Virus record (IMG/VR): IMGVR_UViG_3300047510_000931
Location: 1 to 23,557 of that record
DNA from: a virus
DNA: 23,557 bases
Reading direction: 5' to 3' (one strand)
The position numbers were made by a program, and so were the translations under genes. The notes below the pieces were generated by a model that was not told the origin of the DNA, did not search any database, and saw only the letters and a list, made by a program, of their open reading frames with translations. This document shows, in pieces, positions 1 through 5,058 of this stretch. Each line of letters starts with the position of its first letter. Position 1 is the first letter of the stretch.

Positions 1-262
1 GATAATACTTCTCATTGGTATCGAAATCTTCGATCTCTGTACCATTACGCTCTGCGTAATAGATGATATCCCCAACACTAATATAGTCTACCTTGATGGT
101 ATCTCCAAGGTAGTTCTGCTCTCCGTCCCCAACTAGGATTACGGTAGCCTGTGTTAAATCACTGTCTGTAAGGGCTGCTGAGATTACTAGCCCACTCTTA
201 GTAGTTCTATCTACTGAATCAATCTTCTTTACTAAAAGGTTTGCACCCATAGGTTTAATCAT
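1..262 (-). CDS. GroES-like co-chaperonin (Cpn10), 3' end cut by window edge
   Basis: The predicted protein begins MIKPMGANLLVKKID and continues through a short beta-rich fold with TKSGLVIS and SVGDIIYYAERNGTEI. This is the Cpn10 pattern: an N-terminal strand (P-x-G-x-x-x-L-V-x-x), a mobile-loop segment and a late VGD-hhhY motif. The mobile loop (about residues 17-35) differs from bacterial GroES, as is common in phage co-chaperonins such as T4 gp31. About 87 codons are visible and the last residues run off position 1. GroES caps the GroEL folding chamber, so a phage version would help fold its own proteins with host GroEL. No GroEL is visible. Start ATG at 262 follows an AGAAAGAAG ribosome site and its own promoter (285-313). 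A second ATG four codons in is possible. Confidence 0.82.
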   Translation of the reverse strand, partial: MIKPMGANLLVKKIDSVDRTTKSGLVISAALTDSDLTQATVILVGDGEQNYLGDTIKVDYISVGDIIYYAERNGTEIEDFDTNEKYY

Positions 263-284
263 TTTACTTCTTTCTGTTTTTAAT

Positions 285-313
285 AGTATATCATTTTATA
301 GCAAATTTTACAA
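285..313 (-). promoter_or_regulatory. sigma70-type promoter of the GroES-like gene
   Basis: On the minus strand a -35 TTGTAA (308-313) and a -10 TATACT (285-290) are separated by 17 nt, with an extended -10 TGA just before it. The -35 overlaps the stop codon of the upstream gene. Predicted start of transcription is near 278, leaving a leader of about 16 nt before the ATG at 262. Confidence 0.6.
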
Positions 314-583
314 TAGGTCTTTTATTTTAGACTTATCTAAATTAAAATAGGTATTGCTATATCCAAGCTGCATCTTCTTTAGCCTTCTTTTAATAGCCCA
401 CCACATACCCCACTCAGTATATGCTAGACCACCCTTACAAGCATTTCCCCAATATCCGTCTTCTGGACCTGCACCCATTTGATACCACTTTTGAATATCC
501 CAGAATCTGGCTCTCTTGCCATATCTCCAGTCACGATTAACCTTAATTATATATTCTGGGCGATCAATTTTCTTTTTGCTCAT
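308..583 (-). CDS. Hypothetical protein, Trp/Lys-rich, 91 aa
   Basis: No family is recognised. The protein is basic (start MSKKKIDRPEY, several KRR/KK clusters) and rich in Trp, Tyr and Gly in the middle (residues 20-65, with GPEDGYWGNACKGG and EWGMWW). It has no signal peptide or clear membrane segment. Its ATG overlaps the stop of the preceding gene by 4 nt (ATGA), so translation is probably coupled within the train running down from 1651. Such small basic proteins are typical of early phage gene clusters, but no role can be read from sequence. Confidence 0.7.
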   Translation of the reverse strand: MSKKKIDRPEYIIKVNRDWRYGKRARFWDIQKWYQMGAGPEDGYWGNACKGGLAYTEWGMWWAIKRRLKKMQLGYSNTYFNLDKSKIKDLL

Positions 584-771
584 TTTAGATGCCTTTCAAT
601 AATCTTAAATATCTCTGTCTTGTTATACTTTTCATCAGTAAAGTCCCAGTCATTGGGTCTAATATATTCAACTACTGCCATCAAAGCAGTTGCTAATTCG
701 CTTGGAACCACATTAGTTTCAGGTGTAATAGATAGCTGTGCTATTCTTAGCATCATCTCATCGTGTGTCAT
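580..771 (-). CDS. Hypothetical small acidic protein, 63 aa
   Basis: Not recognised. It is a predicted mostly helical protein (MTHDEMMLRIAQLS, then SELATALMAVVEYI) without cysteines, membrane segments or signal peptide. The start ATG shares its A with the TAA stop of the gene before it (TAATG), and the stop overlaps the next start by 4 nt. This stop-start coupling is the main evidence that it is real. The helix-loop-helix look would fit a small regulatory or inhibitor protein, but that is only a guess. Confidence 0.65.
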   Translation of the reverse strand: MTHDEMMLRIAQLSITPETNVVPSELATALMAVVEYIRPNDWDFTDEKYNKTEIFKIIERHLK

Positions 772-947
772 TAGTATGGACCCTCAATCTGATACATTAA
801 ATATTTTATTACTTCTTCTTCTTTTCCCGCCTTAATCATTTCAACAGGTGACATCTTAAAGGCATGATTATAACCATTCATCCATTGATCCCTTTGAATT
901 TCATTATTAATAATAACAGAAAGAAGCCTAATTATCTGATCTGTCAT
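771..947 (-). CDS. Hypothetical small protein, 58 aa
   Basis: Not recognised. Start chosen at ATG 947 (MTDQIIRLLSV) because it makes an ATGA overlap with the stop of the upstream gene. The longer reading from 965 would use a TTG and lacks such coupling. The protein is predicted helical with an amphipathic first helix and a C-terminal KEEEVIKYLMYQ segment. It shares a 1-nt overlap (TAATG) with the next gene, so it belongs to the same transcript as its neighbours. Confidence 0.6.
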   Translation of the reverse strand: MTDQIIRLLSVIINNEIQRDQWMNGYNHAFKMSPVEMIKAGKEEEVIKYLMYQIEGPY

Positions 948-1354
948 TCTATACTCCCAATACAATGCTTAACTATTTCAAACCAAGTTCTGGCCCCTGG
1001 ATATTTTTTATTTGAAGTTGCTCCACGAGCTGCATGCTTGTACCATGTAATTATCATTCCGTTTGGCTTGTATAAAAAGTTTGGAGGACAACCCTGAGCA
1101 TGCGGGTGATTTGGATCTTCTTCCCACACCATACCACACCAGCAATAAGGTCGCATCTCAAATACATCATTTATGTATTCTTCTGAACCTGAATTAGATG
1201 TAAGCAATCCATTCCATCCATAAGTAGAGTACTGCTCTCCACGCAACTCAGCAATTACCTCTGCAATCAAATTTAATCCATCTGATGCCCAATAACAATC
1301 GTATTTGTGCCAATCATTATTGCTTAGTAACATTTGACCTAATTCAAGATCCAT
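944..1354 (-). CDS. Hypothetical phage protein, about 136 aa, Trp/Cys/His-rich C-terminal half
   Basis: The protein starts MDLELGQMLLSN if the ATG at 1354 is used. A GTG at 1378 would add eight residues. The N-terminal half looks helical (NLIAEVIAELRGEQ). The C-terminal half has CWCGMVWEEDPNHPHAQGC followed by PPNFLYKP and GMIITWYKHAARG, so a metal-binding site of Cys and His is plausible. No family can be named with confidence. It overlaps the end of the small zinc-finger gene upstream by 11 nt and the next gene by 4 nt, placing it in the operon driven from the promoter at 1658-1686. Confidence 0.65.
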   Translation of the reverse strand: MDLELGQMLLSNNDWHKYDCYWASDGLNLIAEVIAELRGEQYSTYGWNGLLTSNSGSEEYINDVFEMRPYCWCGMVWEEDPNHPHAQGCPPNFLYKPNGMIITWYKHAARGATSNKKYPGARTWFEIVKHCIGSIE

Positions 1355-1445
1355 TCTTGCACCACACCTTATAGTCACTCATGGTTTGATGGGTATCCCA
1401 ATATTCAATGTGTTCTTTGTCCATACCGCATTTATTACAGTTCAT
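1344..1445 (-). CDS. Tiny Cys-containing protein, 33 aa
   Basis: Too short for a usual gene search but well supported by context. The ATG at 1445 shares its A with the TAA of the upstream gene (TAATG), and the stop at 1344 lies inside the start of the next gene. The protein begins MNCNKCGMDKEH and carries one more Cys near the C-terminus (VWCKNG), so CxxC plus a distant His/Cys could bind one zinc. No known family is recognised. Confidence 0.55.
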   Translation of the reverse strand: MNCNKCGMDKEHIEYWDTHQTMSDYKVWCKNGS

Positions 1446-1651
1446 TAGTATCCACCCATACATTCATTTCTAGTATGATATAGCCTTATCTTAACAAGCA
1501 TCTTCCTTGTTTTTGCAAAAAGCTCTTCGTTGCAACACCCGCAATTCATAGCCCATTCCCTTGCAAAAAAGTCATACTTTGAACCAATATAGTTCCTATA
1601 TTTTTTTGACACAAATGTATCAAATGGGTCTGGAATATCCATATTGATCAT
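1445..1651 (-). CDS. Hypothetical protein, 68 aa, likely leaderless first gene of its operon
   Basis: Not recognised. The sequence has a YIGSKYDFFAREW segment, then CGCCNEELF (three Cys within four residues) and a basic KTRKMLVKIRLYH stretch. The CGCC cluster plus a late Cys (NECMGG) may bind metal. The ATG at 1651 lies 6 nt after the -10 TATACT, so the predicted transcript would start at the A of the ATG and have no leader. A second ATG three codons in (1642) is the alternative. No Shine-Dalgarno sequence is visible for either. It heads the leftward train of small genes down to 308. Confidence 0.68.
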   Translation of the reverse strand: MINMDIPDPFDTFVSKKYRNYIGSKYDFFAREWAMNCGCCNEELFAKTRKMLVKIRLYHTRNECMGGY

Positions 1652-1657
1652 TACTTA

Positions 1658-1686
1658 AGTATAATAAATTAATGTGAAGTTGTCAA
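1658..1686 (-). promoter_or_regulatory. Consensus sigma70-type promoter, leaderless configuration
   Basis: Minus strand -35 TTGACA (1681-1686), a 17-nt spacer, and -10 TATACT (1658-1663). The -10 is followed after 6 nt by the ATG of the next gene, so the transcript probably starts at the initiation codon. The -35 begins just 3 nt past the 3' end of the tRNA at 1690-1763. Confidence 0.8.
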
Positions 1687-1689
1687 TAG

Positions 1690-1763
1690 TGCTCCAGGTA
1701 GGACTTGAACCTACAACATCATGTTGCTAAGACATGCGCCTCTACCAATTGGACTACTAGAGC
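1690..1763 (-). tRNA. tRNA with UAG anticodon (Leu by anticodon), class I fold
   Basis: Complete cloverleaf on the minus strand: 7-bp acceptor GCTCTAG/CTGGAGC, TA at 8-9, D arm, anticodon stem CATGT/ACATG, loop CTTAGCA with anticodon UAG, 5-nt variable loop, T arm GTAGG/CCTAC with TTCAAGT, discriminator A. By anticodon it would read CUA/CUN leucine codons. However, bacterial leucine tRNAs normally have a long variable arm, and a C at position 37 is unusual, so the amino-acid identity is uncertain. CCA is not encoded. Confidence 0.8.
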
Positions 1764-1774
1764 AAAATATAAAG

Positions 1775-1801
1775 CCCTGCATTGTAATGGCTAATGCAGG
1801 G
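1775..1801 (-). terminator. Rho-independent terminator after the structured-RNA block
   Basis: A 9-bp perfect stem (CCCTGCATT/AATGCAGGG) with a 9-nt loop is followed on the minus strand by CTTTATATTTT. It sits between the structured RNA region (1811-2001) and the 5' end of the Leu(UAG) tRNA. It could also serve as a processing barrier for the downstream tRNA. On the plus strand it is followed by TTTTAT, so it may work in both directions. Confidence 0.7.
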
Positions 1802-1810
1802 TTTTATAAT

Positions 1811-2001
1811 TATTGTGAATAGGTGGATTGCCTTTTACCACCACGGATAAGTCAACAATACCATTGTATGATATACGCTTTCATCCGACCACCAGTTAGA
1901 CCCGCTAAGATCAGGACGCTAATCCCCCAGTGTACCTTACTCATCCCTTGCTGACAAAAGACTTCGTTCAGTCATATTCCAGAGTTGCCGTCGCTCCTCT
2001 G
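1811..2001 (-). ncRNA. Candidate structured non-coding RNA, about 190 nt
   Basis: This interval has no convincing reading frame, lies between tRNA-Trp and a terminator, and is transcribed with the upstream promoter at 2250-2279. On the minus strand several stems can be drawn: CAGAG/CTCTG (1980-2001), nested TGAC/GTCA and GACT/AGTC (1952-1974), TTAG/CTAA, ATCCG/CGGAT closing 1844-1887 with an inner ACAAT/ATTGT hairpin, and GGTGG/CCACC (1822-1842). It does not match tmRNA (no tRNA-like 3' T arm), RNase P RNA core motifs or hammerhead core motifs as far as can be judged by eye. Its function is unknown. Confidence 0.45.
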
Positions 2002-2005
2002 TTTG

Positions 2006-2073
2006 CACCGTGTCAAAGAATCGAACTCTGCAAGATCGGTTTTGGAGACCAATCCGTACCCAGTACCCACGAT
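2006..2073 (-). tRNA. tRNA-Trp (CCA anticodon) with shortened D arm
   Basis: Anticodon arm TTGGT-CTCCAAA-ACCGA gives anticodon CCA. The T arm is CAGAG-TTCGATT-CTTTG. The acceptor ATCGTGG pairs with ACACGGT over six of seven positions, and the discriminator is G, as expected for tryptophan. Only 14 nt lie between the acceptor and anticodon stems instead of about 19, so the D arm is short and poorly paired. It may be a minimal functional tRNA or a decaying copy. CCA is not encoded. Confidence 0.65.
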
Positions 2074-2099
2074 AGAGAGCAGTTTACATAGACGTGCTC

Positions 2100-2145
2100 A
2101 GGTCATTTTACCCAGTTTAATGACATCTGATAGGTCATTTAACCC
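2100..2145 (-). repeat. 14-nt direct repeat pair with mutually exclusive hairpins
   Basis: Two copies of AGGTCATTT-(T/A)-ACCC (2100-2113 and 2132-2145, 13 of 14 identical) flank an AATGAC element (2119-2124). AATGAC can pair with GTCATT of either copy (2102-2107 or 2134-2139), so two hairpins compete. The segment lies between tRNA-fMet and tRNA-Trp inside the same predicted transcript. The rest of 2074-2160 shows no gene. Confidence 0.5.
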
Positions 2146-2160
2146 CCACTACAGGATTAG

Positions 2161-2235
2161 TAGCAGAGACGGGATTCGAACCCGTGGCCTTCTGGTTATG
2201 AGCCAGACGAGATAACCGAGCTTCTCTACTCTGCG
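2161..2235 (-). tRNA. Initiator-like tRNA-Met (CAU)
   Basis: Cloverleaf with anticodon arm TCTGG-CTCATAA-CCAGA, T arm ACGGG-TTCGAAT-CCCGT and discriminator A. The first acceptor position is C1 opposite U72, a mismatch. An unpaired 1:72 position is the hallmark of bacterial initiator tRNA, and the D and anticodon regions (GCTCGG, CTCATAA, AGG after the stem) also resemble fMet. Only two of the usual three G:C pairs are present at the base of the anticodon loop. It is the first gene of the RNA transcript from the promoter at 2250-2279. CCA is not encoded. Confidence 0.8.
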
Positions 2236-2249
2236 TTGTTGTAATGTAT

Positions 2250-2279
2250 ATTATACACTAACACATAAATTCTTGTCAA
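2250..2279 (-). promoter_or_regulatory. Consensus promoter for the tRNA-fMet / tRNA-Trp / ncRNA transcript
   Basis: Minus strand -35 TTGACA (2274-2279), 18-nt spacer, -10 TATAAT (2250-2255). Predicted start is near 2243, a few nucleotides before the initiator-like tRNA. The rest of the 2236-2359 gap is very AT-rich and must also hold the divergent plus-strand promoter of the gene at 2360. There the -10 cannot be fixed; CATAAT and TATACT candidates both exist. Confidence 0.78.
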
Positions 2280-2359
2280 CTAAGAATAAGCGTGTAAAAT
2301 AAAAAAATATTTAATTTTTTCTTATATCATAATAAATACTAATATATACTTATACTATC

Positions 2360-2668
2360 ATGAATATTCTTGAATGGATCGTACTTGTAGGCGCTGCTTT
2401 TTCAGCGCTTATTTATATATTTAACAAGTTTTTTAAGCTATTCAAGACTTGGTTCAAATTCATTGAAGACTGGAATGGCACAGAAGATAATCCAGGTGTT
2501 GTAGAAAGACTTAAAGAAGGTAACGAAAGGTTTGAGAAAATTGAACAAGAAATTACAACCATCAAACACGAACTATTCACCAATAACGGTTCAAGTCTTC
2601 GTGATGCTGTTAACAGAATCGAACAAAATACAGCTAAGAAGCCTGTTCGTAAGACCGAACGTAATTAA
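2360..2668 (+). CDS. Membrane-anchored coiled-coil protein, DUF2746-like
   Basis: This is the only plus-strand gene in the window. An N-terminal membrane helix (residues 5-28, WIVLVGAAFSALIYIF) is followed by a basic-aromatic stretch, then GVVERLKEGNERFEKIEQE and NGGSS-like NNGSSLRDAVNRIEQ near the end. The order membrane helix, R/K-rich helix, NGSSLRDA motif matches small phage membrane proteins of the DUF2746 type, found near lysis or tail genes in actinophages. The role is unknown: a minor holin/spanin-like or tail-associated function is possible. Its 3' end overlaps the convergent gene at 2634-2852 by 35 nt. The start ATG has no strong ribosome site. Confidence 0.72.
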   Translation: MNILEWIVLVGAAFSALIYIFNKFFKLFKTWFKFIEDWNGTEDNPGVVERLKEGNERFEKIEQEITTIKHELFTNNGSSLRDAVNRIEQNTAKKPVRKTERN

Positions 2669-2852
2669 CCGCTGATTCATACGGAAATAAAGTAAAGTAC
2701 TCCTCTTTGTGTAACCTATCTTCATTAGGTATCCACCTGTGCTCTACAGAGTAATTAAATAATTCTAGCTGATAGTAATCTTTAGACTCTACGTTATTTA
2801 TTATCCATTGACAAATACTTAATAGGCTAGGTCCAGAGCAATCACGAGCCAT
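2634..2852 (-). CDS. Hypothetical protein, 72 aa
   Basis: Not recognised. It begins MARDCSGPSLLSICQWIINN and is rich in Tyr, Glu and Trp. It overlaps the upstream gene by 11 nt and ends 35 nt inside the convergent plus-strand gene. The tail-to-tail overlap means the last residues are constrained by both frames. No signal peptide or motif is visible. It is the last gene of the thioredoxin transcript. Confidence 0.6.
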   Translation of the reverse strand: MARDCSGPSLLSICQWIINNVESKDYYQLELFNYSVEHRWIPNEDRLHKEEYFTLFPYESAVNYVRSYEQAS

Positions 2853-3147
2853 CTGGTCTACCTAGATCTTCCCAAAACTTTTCTCTACCCATAGCATCTG
2901 TTTCTTTAATTGGAGCTGATTCTGTATTACTTAGATCTAAAAGCTCATCAAATATTCTATGGCCTTCTGTATCTATCTTCATTCCTAATGCTACCATAGA
3001 GGCAAGGGTTAGTCCAGCAGCCATTTGGCTCCGTCCTTTTTCTGTAAATACTAATGACATGTCACGAAGTTCGTCATGAATTTTTCTACGTATGTCTTCT
3101 TCTTTAGGACCAGTAGAAAGCAAAGCATTTAAAAAATCATCACTCAT
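2842..3147 (-). CDS. Hypothetical protein, 101 aa, helical
   Basis: Start chosen at ATG 3147 (MSDDFLNALLSTG) because it overlaps the thioredoxin stop and avoids an unnatural three-residue extension. The protein looks all-helical (EEDIRRKIHDELRDM, AAGLTLASMVALGMKID) and ends with a charged tail. No cysteines, no membrane segment (the AAGLTLASMVALGM stretch is too short and polar at the flanks). It is co-transcribed with thioredoxin; no family was recognised. Confidence 0.62.
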   Translation of the reverse strand: MSDDFLNALLSTGPKEEDIRRKIHDELRDMSLVFTEKGRSQMAAGLTLASMVALGMKIDTEGHRIFDELLDLSNTESAPIKETDAMGREKFWEDLGRPDGS

Positions 3148-3400
3148 AGTTTGCAAATAAGGTTTCTAGTCGTGCTTTTGGAACAGCACCACCGATAGAA
3201 CCTACCCTCTCATCGTTATAAAATGCAATAAATGTTGGCACACTAAGGATATTGTGCTCTCTTGTCATCTCAGGATGCTTATCAACATCAATCTGCTCAT
3301 ATTCCATTCCTGGATTATCTTCTAGAAAAGATGCGATAACTGGCTTCATAGCCTTGCATGGAGTACACCACTCTGCTGTAAAATGTAATAGTTTTTTCAT
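3140..3400 (-). CDS. Thioredoxin-like protein, 86 aa
   Basis: The WCTPC redox motif (Cys12, Cys15) follows a first strand LLHFTAEW. Asp38/Asp40 lie in the second strand, and a cis-proline lies in the SVPTFIAF motif (Pro55), with a glycine pair at GSIGG. It is a compact thioredoxin fold lacking the first helix of bacterial TrxA (86 versus about 105 residues), like other phage thioredoxins and glutaredoxins. It acts in the cytoplasm as a dithiol reductant. In phages it can supply a class I/III ribonucleotide reductase or act as a polymerase processivity factor (T7), but neither partner is in view. It heads its own transcript (promoter 3410-3438). The leader GGAGATACT precedes the ATG. Confidence 0.9.
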   Translation of the reverse strand: MKKLLHFTAEWCTPCKAMKPVIASFLEDNPGMEYEQIDVDKHPEMTREHNILSVPTFIAFYNDERVGSIGGAVPKARLETLFANYE

Positions 3401-3409
3401 AGTATCTCC

Positions 3410-3438
3410 ATTATACCTAAATATGGCAGGGGAGTCAA
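3410..3438 (-). promoter_or_regulatory. Promoter of thioredoxin, -35 inside a hairpin loop
   Basis: Minus strand -35 TTGACT (3433-3438), 17-nt spacer, -10 TATAAT (3410-3415). The -35 lies in the apex and descending arm of the perfect inverted repeat at 3423-3452. Predicted start is near 3403, only a few nucleotides from the ATG at 3400, so the GGAG at 3405-3408 may be only partly transcribed. Confidence 0.72.
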
Positions 3439-3452
3439 GACTCCCCTGCCAT
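3423..3452. terminator. 14-bp inverted repeat between hsp20 and thioredoxin
   Basis: Perfect 14-bp arms (ATGGCAGGGGAGTC / GACTCCCCTGCCAT) with AA between them. It follows the Hsp20 stop by about 45 nt and can end the hsp20 transcript, though only ATATTT follows instead of a proper U tract. Because the -35 of the next promoter sits in the repeat, it may alternatively be an operator for a dimeric regulator. Confidence 0.55.
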
Positions 3453-3495
3453 CTCTTATTTAGTTTTGGTCAGTCTCCTGACACTTCTATTTATA

Positions 3496-3918
3496 TTACT
3501 TAATGCGGATATTCTTTGGCTTCTTCTCAGCTGGAAGTTCAATCTTAACTGTTACGTTAAGCATACCGTCCTTGAGCTCAGCGTTATCTACATACGCATA
3601 TTCACCCAAAGCAAAGCTTCTTGTGAACTTTCTATTTGCAATACCACGATGTAGATAATCTGTTGTTACAGTTCCGTCTTCCTTAGATCCTTCGATCTTT
3701 AGAGTTCCGTCCTGCTCTGTGACAGTAATGTCTTCCTTTGTAAAGCCAGCAACAGCAAGTTCCACTACCCAAGTTTCTTCGTCTTTCTTTACGACGTTGT
3801 ATGGTGGGAACCCTTGAGAGTTTGTTGCTGTTGTATTGATTTTGTTGGCTAGTCTGTCAAAGCCGATGAAAAATGGATCATTAAATAATGAATTCCATGT
3901 AGTTGTATATGTAACCAT
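3496..3918 (-). CDS. Small heat-shock protein, Hsp20/alpha-crystallin family
   Basis: 140 residues. The N-terminal arm contains SLFNDPFFIGFDRL. The alpha-crystallin domain runs from PPYNVVKKDEETWVVELAVAGF through ITVTEQDGTLKIEG, the strand-loop region with FTRSFALGEYAYVDNAELKDGMLNV and TVKIELP. A C-terminal NIRIK tail supplies the I-x-I motif that docks between dimers. It is an ATP-independent holdase that oligomerises in the cytoplasm. T4-like and cyanophages also encode Hsp20, often active during virion assembly (established for family occurrence, role inferred). The AAAGGAGATATAA ribosome site precedes the ATG at 3918. Own promoter at 3978-4007. Confidence 0.93.
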   Translation of the reverse strand: MVTYTTTWNSLFNDPFFIGFDRLANKINTTATNSQGFPPYNVVKKDEETWVVELAVAGFTKEDITVTEQDGTLKIEGSKEDGTVTTDYLHRGIANRKFTRSFALGEYAYVDNAELKDGMLNVTVKIELPAEKKPKNIRIK

Positions 3919-3949
3919 TTATATCTCCTTTATTAAGCGAGTTACTAGT

Positions 3950-3970
3950 TCACCCCCATTAGGCGGGTGA
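3950..3970 (-). promoter_or_regulatory. Stem-loop at the predicted 5' end of the hsp20 mRNA
   Basis: TCACCC/GGGTGA, 6 bp with a 9-nt loop, begins at about the predicted transcription start of hsp20 and lies about 30 nt upstream of its ribosome site. It may stabilise the mRNA or terminate the upstream lysin transcript weakly. No pairing with the Shine-Dalgarno sequence, as in RNA thermometers, is evident. Confidence 0.4.
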
Positions 3971-3977
3971 TATGTAT

Positions 3978-4007
3978 ATTATATCAAAATAATTTGGGTA
4001 AAGTCAA
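3978..4007 (-). promoter_or_regulatory. Promoter of hsp20
   Basis: Minus strand -35 TTGACT (4002-4007), 18-nt spacer, -10 TATAAT (3978-3983) with an extended TGA directly before it. Predicted start is near 3971, giving a leader of about 53 nt. Confidence 0.78.
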
Positions 4008-4012
4008 GCTAA

Positions 4013-4213
4013 TTACTTGACTTTATTTCCAAATTTAGCCCATACTCTTTCGTGAATGAAATATCCTAAAGCTTCCCAGCCTATGTATAGCAGTGCTCCT
4101 AGGCTTGCATATTCCCATTCACCAGTAAATAAATAAATAACACCAGCAACACCGACCAAGTGGAAAGTTTCCCAACTTGCCGTCTTGATCAGAGTTCTTT
4201 TTGTTGAGTCCAT
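4013..4213 (-). CDS. DUF2061-like small membrane protein, 66 aa
   Basis: The protein starts MDSTKRTLIKTASWETFHLVG, has two hydrophobic segments (about residues 17-30 and 36-52) and ends with EALGYFIHERVWAKFG. The K-T-x-S-W near the start and the H-E-R-V-W motif at the end are the signature of DUF2061 inner-membrane proteins. Function is unknown. ATG 4213 lies directly after the endolysin stop (TAAATG), so it is the second gene of the lysis transcript. A role in lysis is inferred from position only. Confidence 0.82.
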   Translation of the reverse strand: MDSTKRTLIKTASWETFHLVGVAGVIYLFTGEWEYASLGALLYIGWEALGYFIHERVWAKFGNKVK

Positions 4214-4996
4214 TTACTTACCAAGAATCTTCTTGTATGTAACTTGATCTACTACTCCAGTAGAAGGTAGTCCAGCCTTTGTCTGAAAGTCTTTAACTGC
4301 CTTATCTGTTCCTGGACCAAAGTCTCCGTCTGCCTTTAGCTTTAGAGCTTCTTGAATCTTCTTTACAGAAGTTCCTTTTGCACCTAACTTAAATGGCTTA
4401 AATTCTTTCTTGACTGCTGGTGCTGGTGCTGAAGCTGGAGCATCTGTTGATCCAACCTTTGAAAGTAGTGGAACATTTTCCTCTCCAGAATATACTGGGC
4501 GACCCCAACCTACAATTGCATTCATAAGCTTTGGCTTATTATTCTTTACATATGCACGAGTCTTCTCTACGCACATTCCGCCATTGCGCTGATCTCCCTT
4601 AGCAGTTCCTGAAGTGTTTCCTTCAATAACTTGAATTGTTCCGTCTCCGTTGTTCTTTATGCAAAGACCTACATGTGAAATTCTATTTACGCCATCGTCT
4701 GGGAAATCAAAATAAATCCAGTCTCCAGGAGTTGGATCATCATTACGTGCATCTGCCCAACGATTATTTTTCTTAAACCAATCAGATGCCGCTACTGTAG
4801 CAGCACTCTTTGGATATTTCTTTGGATCTAGCCCTGCAGTAAATGCACACCAAGAAACGAATGACTGGCACCATGGCAAGAAGTTTGCACCTGTCCACTT
4901 ACCGTACTTTGTTTCGTTATCTTTTGGACCTTCAATAGTCCCAATTTCTTTCTTAGCAACTTCAATGATTGCTTCTAATGAACCTTTTACAGCCAT
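4214..4996 (-). CDS. Endolysin: CHAP amidase/peptidase with C-terminal peptidoglycan-binding domain
   Basis: 260 residues. The N-terminal CHAP domain (about 5-170) has the catalytic Cys43 in PWCQSFVSW, His108 in ISHVGLC and the acidic/polar pair in VIEGNTSG (Glu125, Asn127). A linker rich in Ala/Pro (180-195) leads to a PG_binding_1 domain (199-260; LGAKGTSVKKIQEAL, DGDFGPGTDKAVKDFQ, GVVDQVTYKKIL). It cleaves peptide bonds in host peptidoglycan at the end of infection. No signal peptide, so release depends on a holin; two candidates lie just upstream. A GGAAGGG ribosome site is 7 nt before the ATG at 4996. Own promoter at 5042-5070. Confidence 0.93.
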   Translation of the reverse strand: MAVKGSLEAIIEVAKKEIGTIEGPKDNETKYGKWTGANFLPWCQSFVSWCAFTAGLDPKKYPKSAATVAASDWFKKNNRWADARNDDPTPGDWIYFDFPDDGVNRISHVGLCIKNNGDGTIQVIEGNTSGTAKGDQRNGGMCVEKTRAYVKNNKPKLMNAIVGWGRPVYSGEENVPLLSKVGSTDAPASAPAPAVKKEFKPFKLGAKGTSVKKIQEALKLKADGDFGPGTDKAVKDFQTKAGLPSTGVVDQVTYKKILGK

Positions 4997-5028
4997 CTCA
5001 TACCCTTCCTATTTTGGCCCACGACTAA

Positions 5029-5058
5029 GGGGCATAAGTCAATTATAACCTATGCCCC
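5029..5058 (-). terminator. Hairpin between holin-like gene and endolysin, contains a -10 box
   Basis: GGGGCATA/TATGCCCC, 8 bp with a 14-nt loop, starts 15 nt after the stop of the 5073-5384 gene. There is no clear U tract on the minus strand (CTTAGTCG), so termination may be weak. The loop carries the TATAAT of the endolysin promoter. Confidence 0.5.

Noticed and set aside
1811-2001. tmRNA, RNase P RNA or hammerhead ribozyme
   Set aside because: No tRNA-like T arm or tag frame for tmRNA, no recognisable conserved P4-type motifs, and no CUGANGA...GAAA core were found by eye.
1985-2215. Plus-strand 76-codon frame
   Set aside because: It runs antisense through tRNA-Trp and tRNA-fMet, so it cannot be a conserved protein gene.
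3950-3970. RNA thermometer upstream of hsp20
   Set aside because: The stem does not pair with the AAAGGAG ribosome site and no fourU or ROSE-type element is visible.
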